A stretch of DNA of 12,063 nt from Chrysochromulina parva. Taxonomy: Eukaryota; Haptophyta; Prymnesiales; Chrysochromulinaceae. The first letter of the stretch is position 1, and each line of letters begins with the position of its first letter. Shown here one piece after another: positions 9,701 through 12,063 of the stretch. The notes beneath the pieces were generated by a model. That model was not told the DNA's origin. It did no database searches and saw nothing but the letters and a program-made list of their open reading frames with translations. The position numbers and the translations under genes are program-made. Location: positions 1-12,063 of the forward strand of contig PJAB01001812.1 of assembly GCA_002887195.1 (NCBI GenBank), read 5' to 3'.

Positions 9701-12063
9701 AGCTGATCAACACCCTGGCGCAGGCGCTGCGCGGCAACGAGAAGCTACAGCGGCTCGACATCATCACCGTTTCGCGATCAGGAGGCCAGTCGGTGGTGAC
9801 CCTACCGGTCCCCGAGCTCACCGGCGCCAGCAATGACGCCTTGAAGCGCGTCGACCTCTCGACAGCGTGCCAAAACGGCACCCTCAACCGCGTGACGTGC
9901 GGCATCATCGGCGCGCGCTCGGGGGGATGACGAACCTCTCTGCCCGAGTGCCCTTTTGACGAACCTCTCTGCCCGAGCGCCCTTTTGACGAACCTCTCCG
10001 CCCGAGCGCCCTCTTGACGAACCTCGTCTTGCGGTTCCGATTGCGGTTCCGATTGCCCCCTGTACAGGCGCCCTCGTGAGCGCAAACACGCGGCTCGAGT
10101 GCCTCGACCTCACCTCGTCGGGCGTGGGCGTCGCGATCGGGGCGGAGGGCGAAGGAGGGCACATCCTTTTCCGGCCACTCTGCCAGGTACGTTAATTGCC
10201 ACTGATGACCTGCCTTGCATGCAAGTGCTCACCACAGCGCGGGCATATCCTTTTCCGGCCACTCTGTGCCAGGACAACCAGTGCAAGATCACCGCCTTGC
10301 ATGCAAGTGCTCACCACAGCGCTCTCGCCCTTCACATTCACAGGACAACCAGTGCAAGATCACCGCCTTGGTGCTCAGCAACGCCCAGTTCAACGACAAG
10401 GCGGGCGGCAAGCTCATCTCGGCGCTTGTGGAAGGCTTGGGCAAGGGAGATCACGGGTACGAGAAGATCACCTCCCTCTCCCTCGCCAAAAACGACCTTG
10501 GCAAGCAGTTCACGACCGCGCTCAAGCAGCTCCTCTGGTGTGAATGAGCTCATTGCCCCGCTGAGTACAACTGCTGATCGATGATTGCGTCGGATCGCCG
10601 CTCACGATGACCGCTGATTGCGCCCTTCATCAGGTCCGAACGCGCACCATGCAACATCAAGGTGCTCAACGTGTCCGACAACCCTAACTTGGATGGGTAC
10701 GAGCTCGCGATCTCGCTCATCACCTGTGATTGCGCCCCTCAGCACCTTTGAGTGCGCCCCTCATCAGGTACGAGCTCGCGGTCTCGCTCAAGCGTAATGA
10801 ATCTCTGACGTCGCTCGACGTGCGCGGGGTGCCCGGCGCGAACACGCACGACATCCTCACGTTCATCGGCTCGTACCTCCTCCAGGATGACTGCAACTGC
10901 CGGCTCGGGTTCGTCAGGTGAGCACCGCTGATGGCAGCCGCTGATTGCGATGGATTGCGACTGATGAGCTGCTGAGCCTCCAACTGCCGGCTCGGGTTCG
11001 TCGGTTTCGTCAGCTGCGACGCCTTCCAAATCACGCCCGAGAAGAGCGAGCTGGCGTACCCTAATAAGGAAGGCCACATCGACTTCTCGAAGGAGACCAA
11101 GGAAGGCGAGGTCAAGGAGCTTCAGCCTGGTGGGAAGGTCGATCCGGTTGTGCTGCTACTCGCCGGTGTCGTCAAGTTCAACTCGACGCTCAAACGCCTC
11201 ACCCTCTCGTCCGGTGAGTACCACTGATGATCTCTGATGATCTCTGATTGCGTCATGTTCAACTCGACGCTCAAGCGCCTCACCTGCGCGTCTGATTGCG
11301 TCCGATGGCCGCGAGCATGATGGCGACTGATGCGCCGTGCTTGCCTCCCGATCTGTTCACACTTGCCTCCCGATCTGGCAGGTGTGAACAACGCTGGGGC
11401 CGCGTCGGTCGCAACGGCGCTCAGGGAGAACAAGACCCTAGAGCATCTCGATGTATCTGGCCGGAACGCGATCGATGCGATCGGCGTGGAGCAGGTAATG
11501 ACCTCTAATGACCTTCCCTAATGGCCTTCCCCGATGACCACTAATGACCTCTAATGACCTCATGCGATCGGCGTGGAATAGGTTGCCGACGCCATCCGCT
11601 CGCATCCGAAGATGATGACCGTGAAGATCGAAGGCGCCACCGCGCTTACCATCCCGCAGGTACAATCTCACTGATGACCTCTGATGACCTCTGATGACCA
11701 CTGATGGCCTCTGATGACCACTCATGGCCTCTGATGACCTCTGATGGCCTCTGATGACCTCTGATGACCTCTGATGACCACTGATGGCCTCTGATGACCA
11801 CTGATGACCTCTGATGACCACTCATGGCCTCTGATGGCCTCTGATGGCCTCTGATGACCACTCATGACCTCTGATGGCCTCTGATGGCCTCTGATGACCA
11901 CTGATGACCTCTGATGACCACTGATGACATCCCGCGGACCATCCCACAGCTTCGAGGACAATCAGGCGCCGAGTCGGCCCTGAACGTCGCTCACCTCAAT
12001 CTCGGCTTGCTCTCGGCGCATGCCATGGGTACTCTGATGAAGGGCAATCTGCTCATCTCATCA
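1..12063 (+). CDS. NLR-like (NACHT + leucine-rich repeat) protein gene, partial at both ends, 34 exons
   Basis: Exons: 1-14, 102-227, 298-747, 921-1008, 1079-1254, 1502-1729, 2072-2382, 2521-2770, 2874-3136, 3408-3639, 3794-3853, 3937-3998, 4134-4311, 4407-4787, 4969-5129, 5423-5608, 5876-6080, 6303-6574, 6735-6829, 6902-6996, 7157-7456, 7606-7856, 7959-8183, 8390-8817, 8988-9174, 9345-9910, 10068-10186, 10344-10537, 10634-10696, 10768-10917, 11014-11213, 11382-11494, 11582-11659, 11950-12063. Exons from 102 onward total 6,807 nt (2,269 codons) and join in one open frame; phases are 16 phase 0, 5 phase 1, 12 phase 2. Domain order seen: SH3-like repeats, unassigned region, NACHT core, about 730-residue insertion, NOD-terminal HLSFQE motif, RI-type LRRs. 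In known NLRs the NACHT domain is a nucleotide-controlled oligomerisation switch and the LRRs sense or autoinhibit; that role here is inference. Start and stop lie outside. Splice sites are inferred from AG|G/GT signals, frame and protein continuity, without transcripts; a few junctions could be off or alternatively spliced. Confidence 0.85.
15..101 (+). other. Intron 1, 87 nt, with 33-bp flanking duplication
   Basis: GT-AG, phase 0. Positions 1-33 and 88-120 are identical, so the donor GTTCGT is a copy of the start of exon 2. Between them lies a short degenerate TGATGAGC array. Confidence 0.85.
228..297 (+). other. Intron 2, 70 nt, TGATGACC array
   Basis: GTGATG donor, TCGTCAG acceptor, phase 0. 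The body is four copies of the 10-bp unit (TGATGACCTC). Confidence 0.85.
748..920 (+). other. Intron 3, 173 nt, composite of both element types
   Basis: Phase 0. Positions 729-754 and 811-836 are 26-bp copies with one mismatch, flanking a degenerate GGATTGCCAC array. A second element (GTGCTCACCACGGCGCCCC... CTGTCAG) closes the intron. Frame rules out the 25-nt piece 830-854 as an exon. Confidence 0.7.
921..2770 (+). CDS. Unassigned region between SH3-like repeats and NACHT (exons 4-8)
   Basis: Residues 197-547 from 921-1008, 1079-1254, 1502-1729, 2072-2382 and 2521-2770. It opens with a basic, low-complexity linker (VIKRRKDGEG, GKRPKFGD). A beta-rich stretch follows with many alternating hydrophobics (TLKMVFNCFNAPF, LKLAYALSTPF, SLELEIVWGKEVATIVVQPW) and then an alpha/beta part (GEVIIDIQPANVVYTTF, VTSFTFEDDRIKYCKFVTA, NLLLIKDQLIFLALADIPGG). 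The sandwich-like spacing could fit a C2- or PH-like fold, but no diagnostic motif is present, so I do not name a family. Frame and phase are continuous across all five exons, and third codon positions are G/C-rich as in the rest of the gene. A structure prediction would be the quickest way to classify it. Confidence 0.7.
1009..1078 (+). other. Intron 4, 70 nt, palindrome-type element with 19-bp duplication
   Basis: Phase 1. Positions 1008-1026 and 1078-1096 match at 18 of 19 bases. The body is GCATGCATGTGCTCATCACG plus a C-rich tract ending CACAG. Confidence 0.85.
1255..1501 (+). other. Intron 5, 247 nt, 86-bp tandem copies plus palindrome element
   Basis: Phase 0. An 86-bp unit beginning inside exon 5 (1226) repeats from 1312 with one mismatch, carrying the exon end AAGAAGAAG|GTGTGC. 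TGATTGCCTC runs are then interleaved with three further GCATGC elements; the last supplies the acceptor CCCCACAG. Confidence 0.8.
1730..2071 (+). other. Intron 6, 342 nt, four-fold 82-bp exon/intron array
   Basis: Phase 0, the longest intron. The last 51 nt of exon 6 plus GTG recur downstream; copies start at 1679, 1761, 1843 and 1925 (period 82), separated by TGATTACCTCCC / TAATTACCTCCC runs. The true acceptor is CTTTGAAAG|GTG at 2071. Confidence 0.8.
2383..2520 (+). other. Intron 7, 138 nt, contains a copy of the exon 7 end and exon 8 start
   Basis: Consensus donor GTAAGT, phase 2. Positions 2389-2449 copy exon 7 positions 2325-2385 with a few mismatches, then run on into GTATGACCTCAA, the start of exon 8 (2521). 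A palindrome-type element (GCATGCATGCAAGTGCTCAC) and CCCCACAG follow. Confidence 0.85.
2771..2873 (+). other. Intron 8, 103 nt, 10-bp array
   Basis: GTGCGC donor, CTGAGCAG acceptor, phase 0. Body of TGACGACCTC / TGATGACCTC / TGAGTACCTC / TAATTACCTC units. One of four introns here whose downstream exon does not start with G. Confidence 0.85.
2874..3853 (+). CDS. NACHT-type STAND NTPase core (exons 9-11)
   Basis: Residues 548-732 from 2874-3136, 3408-3639 and 3794-3853. The Walker A loop AGPGTGKT has its catalytic Lys at residue 574 (codon 2952-2954). The Walker B strand LVVLVDGVDEA has Asp at 665 and the DGxDE form typical of NACHT domains, 91 residues downstream. Sensor-1 follows as LMVTSRPEGV (TSRP 695-698), then RFVIVNLKELSQEQQ, matching the usual NACHT step from the last strand into the first small helical domain. 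All nucleotide-binding motifs are intact, so NTP binding is expected. By family knowledge, ATP/GTP binding here drives a conformational and oligomerisation switch. NB-ARC/AP-ATPases are the alternative STAND class, but the DGxDE acidic pair favours NACHT. Confidence 0.85.
3137..3407 (+). other. Intron 9, 271 nt, TGATGGCCTC array with 46-bp duplicated acceptor and exon start
   Basis: GTACGT donor, phase 2; it lies between Walker A and Walker B. Positions 3308-3353 and 3392-3437 are the same 46 bp, holding the acceptor ATATGGCAG and the exon 10 start. The upstream acceptor leads straight into a stop. Confidence 0.85.
3640..3793 (+). other. Intron 10, 154 nt, array with 24-bp exon-end copy
   Basis: GTGAGG donor, ATCTCAG acceptor, phase 0. 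Positions 3627-3650 recur at 3721-3744, with CTCTGATGGCCTCC units before and after. Confidence 0.85.
3854..3936 (+). other. Intron 11, 83 nt
   Basis: GTACGC donor, GCGTGCAG acceptor, phase 0. Body of TGATTGCGTC / TGATTGCGTA units; no long exon duplication seen. Confidence 0.85.
3937..5129 (+). CDS. Helical insertion downstream of the NACHT core, part 1 (exons 12-15)
   Basis: Residues 733-992 (993 completed in the next exon) from 3937-3998, 4134-4311, 4407-4787 and 4969-5129. The sequence is charged and helix-prone: GNRFFEHLVNIAECRK, TAQQILDLAAARDLERDLDE, NAEQQAEEEFKRKLRESNF, LEEAEKECMCELRQPFINQF. A basic glycine patch (SGGRRGGRA) lies in exon 15. This is where NLRs normally place the small helical and winged-helix parts of the NOD module, but I see no recognisable winged-helix signature. 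No catalytic motif stands out. Function unassigned. Confidence 0.7.
3999..4133 (+). other. Intron 12, 135 nt, two stacked elements at one site
   Basis: Phase 2. The first half is a TGATGACC array ending GACCTCCG|GTAC (4058). The second half opens with a 28-bp copy (4058-4085) of 4133-4160 and continues with GCATGCATGTGCTCATCACG and CTTCCCCAG. Confidence 0.85.
4312..4406 (+). repeat. Intron 13, 95 nt, degenerate telomere-like hexamer array
   Basis: GTAACC donor, CGCCCCAG acceptor, phase 0. The body reads in hexamer register as CCCTAA, GCCCAA, CCCTAG, CCCTCA, GCCTAA, GCCGAG, CCCTAG, CCCTAA, CACTAA and so on. It has neither element found in the other introns. Confidence 0.8.
4788..4968 (+). other. 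Intron 14, 181 nt, 10-bp array
   Basis: GTGATG donor, CCCTCATCAG acceptor, phase 0. TGATGACCGC units are followed by about nine TGATTGCATC units. Confidence 0.85.
5130..5422 (+). other. Intron 15, 293 nt, two internal duplications
   Basis: GTACGT donor, phase 2. A 66-bp period repeat begins at 5158 and 5224. A 38-bp block holding AG|GTACATCTCC recurs at 5330-5367 and 5421-5458; using the first acceptor (5331) leads to a stop. Confidence 0.85.
5423..6829 (+). CDS. Insertion part 2, mixed alpha/beta with a hydrophobic helix (exons 16-19)
   Basis: Residues 994-1245 from 5423-5608, 5876-6080, 6303-6574 and 6735-6829. Visible stretches include ISFDAIQPTLMHFLGCIAS, TVTFSIDSGEHCLELMKVLI, KVVPVAISIIHKQIHEAFEK, AHDFFFDRMLNMSQKAF and a long hydrophobic run from FLLSFLVEAIGVP to MLLLTYS (about 1191-1215). 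That run could be a buried helix; a glutamate in its middle and the lack of flanking basic residues make a true membrane span doubtful. I recognise no family. Exon joins are phase 2, 0 and 2, and the codons created at the junctions give smooth protein sequence. Confidence 0.7.
5609..5875 (+). other. Intron 16, 267 nt, TGATGGCCTC / AGATGGCC array
   Basis: GTGCGT donor, CCCTCATCAG acceptor, phase 2. A 28-bp near-repeat of the intron start (5612-5639) recurs at 5789-5816. Confidence 0.85.
6081..6302 (+). other. Intron 17, 222 nt, with relic of the uninterrupted exon junction
   Basis: GTGCGC donor, CCCTCATCAG acceptor, phase 0. The exon 17 end CATCCGACCCACGTGCG recurs at 6117 and 6199. The third copy runs on into TTCAC and CGATGAGCTTCAC, the start of exon 18. 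Confidence 0.85.
6575..6734 (+). other. Intron 18, 160 nt, 60-bp tandem duplication across the donor
   Basis: GTACGC donor, CCCTCATCAG acceptor, phase 2. Positions 6564-6623 and 6624-6683 are near-identical 60-bp copies; the second creates a decoy acceptor CTCAG at 6634 followed by a stop in frame. Confidence 0.8.
6830..6901 (+). other. Intron 19, 72 nt, palindrome-type element with 9-bp duplication
   Basis: GTATGC donor, AAACTAG acceptor, phase 1. CAAACTAGG flanks it at 6822-6830 and 6894-6902. The body has two degenerate 10-bp units and GGCATGCAAGTGCTCACCAC. Confidence 0.85.
6902..7456 (+). CDS. Insertion part 3, coiled-coil / low-complexity linker (exons 20-21)
   Basis: Residues 1247-1377 from 6902-6996 and 7157-7456. 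It begins with a charged helix (KEKVEKELKEAEK joined to AAAKDQEEAAQ across the intron), then a glycine/basic patch (AGGGRQRQKRKG) and a serine/glycine-rich stretch (SSGGSATSGKEE). A second heptad-like run follows (VQETTQVQQKQVKTLEAAL) before an ordered segment (LNSILRGKKVRVVSGEDEV). The composition is typical of a flexible or coiled-coil linker. The basic cluster could serve as a nuclear-localisation or nucleic-acid contact site, which is speculation. No enzyme motif is visible. Confidence 0.7.
6997..7156 (+). other. Intron 20, 160 nt, 10-bp array
   Basis: GTAATG donor, CATCATCAG acceptor, phase 0. Body of TGATGACCTC, GGATGGCCTC and related units. Confidence 0.85.
7457..7605 (+). other. Intron 21, 149 nt, 10-bp array
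   Basis: GTGCGC donor, CTTCCTCAG acceptor, phase 0. About 40 nt of non-repeat sequence precede TGATGGCCTC units that grade into three CATTGCCTCT copies. Confidence 0.8.
7606..8183 (+). CDS. NOD-terminal helical domain with HLSFQE motif (exons 22-23)
   Basis: Residues 1378-1536 from 7606-7856 and 7959-8183. Exon 23 codes for YQFKHLSFQEGLYAEYLL; HLSFQE is at residues 1493-1498 (codons from 8053). A Phe-x-His-Leu-Ser/Thr-Phe-Gln-Glu run followed by an A-x-x-L helix is a hallmark of the last helical domain of the NOD module in animal-type NLRs, just before the LRRs. Its place directly upstream of the LRR exons fits. The odd feature is its distance of roughly 920 residues from Walker A, because of the inserted region. 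Exon 22 (VPGFDMRTGIVAVVPKSHAM and following helices) is unassigned but may be the preceding helical bundle. Confidence 0.7.
7857..7958 (+). other. Intron 22, 102 nt, with possible LRR-exon relic
   Basis: GTACAT donor, CATCATCAG acceptor, phase 2. An internal CTCATCAG at 7904 is followed by GCTCAGCTGGACCTGAGCTC, which in another frame reads AQLDLSS, resembling the RLDLN start of exon 23. Splicing there gives a stop, so it is treated as intron. Confidence 0.7.
8184..8389 (+). other. Intron 23, 206 nt, starts with a decayed copy of exon 24
   Basis: GTACGT donor, CCTCCTCAG acceptor, phase 2. From 8184 it codes for YVENHTCRLASGH, against YMNNTCRIASGY in exon 24. A GCTTCGAATTGCGTCCCTCC block occurs twice (8268, 8366) around TAATGGCCTC units. 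Confidence 0.8.
8390..12063 (+). CDS. Ribonuclease-inhibitor-type leucine-rich repeat domain (exons 24-34)
   Basis: From about residue 1583 to the window end (2273). Repeat cores seen: VQNINVSQNDIS, LTKFDISNNQL, LTDLNMNSNNLG, LRRLGLSHNQPS (joined across the intron at 8818), LTAFNLGPGATI, LTHVTLNNMKI, LQRLDIITV, LECLDLTSSGVG, ITALVLSNAQF, ITSLSLAKNDLG, IKVLNVSDNPNLDG, LTSLDVRGV, LKRLTLSSGVNN, LEHLDVSGRNAI, VAHLNLGLLSA. The Lx(x)LxLxxN core followed by a helix such as GKLISALVEGL or ASVATALRENKTL is the 28-29-residue RI/NLRC3 type. Spacing is irregular in places (exons 26, 30 and 31), suggesting degenerate repeats or inserts. LRRs commonly bind ligand or hold the NACHT switch closed. The domain continues past the window. 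Confidence 0.85.
8818..8987 (+). other. Intron 24, 170 nt, three-copy 30-34-bp tandem repeat
   Basis: GTGCGT donor, TGCGCAG acceptor, phase 1. Units starting CCTCCTGATGACGAGC occur at 8881, 8915 and 8945. Removing the intron restores the LRR core LRRLGLSHN. Confidence 0.85.
9175..9344 (+). other. Intron 25, 170 nt, 40-bp duplicated acceptor and exon start
   Basis: GTGCGT donor, CCCTCATCAG acceptor, phase 2. Positions 9254-9293 and 9327-9366 are the same 40 bp, separated by TGATGACCTC units. Confidence 0.85.
9911..10067 (+). other. Intron 26, 157 nt, GC-AG, three-copy 29-bp repeat
   Basis: Phase 1, the only non-GT donor (G|GCGCGC), needed to keep frame: CGIIG joins ALVSANTRLECLDL. The 29-bp unit TGACGAACCTCT... 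starts at 9928, 9957 and 9986; TTGCGGTTCCGA then occurs twice before TGTACAG. Confidence 0.7.
10187..10343 (+). other. Intron 27, 157 nt, two palindrome-type elements, each with exon copies
   Basis: GTACGT donor, ATTCACAG acceptor, phase 0. CCTTGCATGCAAGTGCTCAC occurs at 10212 and 10293. Between them is a near-copy of the exon 27 end (10244-10272) directly joined to a copy of the exon 28 start (10273-10299 = 10344-10370). Confidence 0.85.
10538..10633 (+). other. Intron 28, 96 nt
   Basis: GTGTGA donor, CCTTCATCAG acceptor, phase 2. Degenerate TGATTGCG / TGACCGC units; no long duplication visible. Confidence 0.85.
10697..10767 (+). other. Intron 29, 71 nt, clean 25-bp flanking duplication
   Basis: GTACGA donor, CCCTCATCAG acceptor, phase 2. 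Positions 10696-10720 and 10767-10791 match at 24 of 25 bases, so the first third of the intron copies the start of exon 30. Confidence 0.9.
10918..11013 (+). other. Intron 30, 96 nt, with 22-bp exon-end copy
   Basis: GTGAGC donor, TTTCGTCAG acceptor, phase 2. Positions 10894-10915 recur exactly at 10981-11002, right before the acceptor. Confidence 0.85.
11214..11381 (+). other. Intron 31, 168 nt, with 28-bp exon-end copy
   Basis: Consensus donor GTGAGT, CTGGCAG acceptor, phase 1. Exon positions 11176-11203 recur at 11257-11284 with one mismatch. TTGCCTCCCGATCTG is doubled near the 3' end (11341, 11363). Confidence 0.85.
11495..11581 (+). other. Intron 32, 87 nt, TAATGACCTC array with 15-bp duplication
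   Basis: GTAATG donor, GGAATAG acceptor, phase 0. TGCGATCGGCGTGGA flanks the array at 11476-11490 and 11563-11577. Confidence 0.9.
11660..11949 (+). repeat. Intron 33, 290 nt, longest pure 10-bp array
   Basis: GTACAA donor, CATCCCACAG acceptor, phase 0. More than 25 units alternate among CTGATGACCT, CTGATGGCCT and CTGATGACCA. ACCATCCC(G/A)CAG flanks it at 11648-11659 and 11938-11949. Minus-strand reading frames through it are repeat artefacts. Confidence 0.9.

Noticed and set aside
11680..11930. Box C/D snoRNA-like motifs (TGATGA and CTGA) in the intron arrays
   Set aside because: Both boxes recur every 10 bp simply because of the repeat unit. There is no terminal stem, no separate C'/D' pair and no room for a guide stretch.
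11660..11949. CRISPR-like array
   Set aside because: The units are contiguous 10-bp degenerate repeats with no spacers and lie between splice sites of a eukaryotic gene.
11438..11961. Minus-strand frames coding for IRGHQRPSEV-type repeats (also at 2980-3521 and 4868-5554)
   Set aside because: A 10-bp repeat read in any frame gives a periodic peptide every 30 bp. These are shadows of the intron arrays, not genes.

Overview
The window is a stretch of nuclear DNA from a GC-rich unicellular eukaryote. It is occupied by one very intron-rich gene on the + strand that runs off both ends. Joining 34 exons (33 introns, 32 GT-AG and one GC-AG) gives a reading frame of 6,821 nt, 2,273 complete codons, with no stop and with every intron phase matching. 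No start codon, promoter, stop codon or poly(A) signal lies in the window. No RNA gene, CRISPR array or prokaryotic operon was seen. The organism cannot be fixed from sequence alone. Short introns made of multi-copy elements at G|GT sites and GC-rich codons recall algae and protists known to carry introner elements (haptophytes, pelagophytes, dinoflagellates and relatives). The near absence of non-canonical donors argues mildly against a typical dinoflagellate.

Protein, numbered from the first complete codon. Residues 1-196 carry two SH3-like 'GWV/GWI' repeats. Residues 197-547 are unassigned. Residues 548-732 are a NACHT-type STAND NTPase core (Walker A GPGTGKT, Walker B LVDGVDEA, TSRP). Residues 733-1460 are a long helical, partly charged insertion with no family I recognise. 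Residues 1461-1536 contain FKHLSFQEGLYAEYL, typical of the end of the NOD module in animal-type NLRs. From about residue 1580 to the window end there are at least ten ribonuclease-inhibitor/NLRC3-type leucine-rich repeats. The product is therefore an NLR-like protein (NACHT plus LRR), probably a nucleotide-switched sensor or scaffold; its ligand and output are unknown.

Introns. They make up 5,242 nt (43%). Most are built from one of two repeated elements. The first is a 10-bp periodic array (CTGATGACCT / CTGATGGCCT / CTGATTGCCT), usually ending CCCTCATCAG. The second is a short element with the palindrome CTTGCATGCAAG followed by TGCTCACCACGGCG and a C-rich tract ending CAG. In many introns the first 10-40 nt copy the start of the downstream exon, so a direct duplication flanks the element: the donor GT comes from the duplicated exon, the acceptor AG from the element. 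Several introns hold two stacked elements, two- to four-fold amplified copies, or a relic of the uninterrupted exon junction. One intron is made of degenerate telomere-like hexamers. The intron population is the most striking content of the window.
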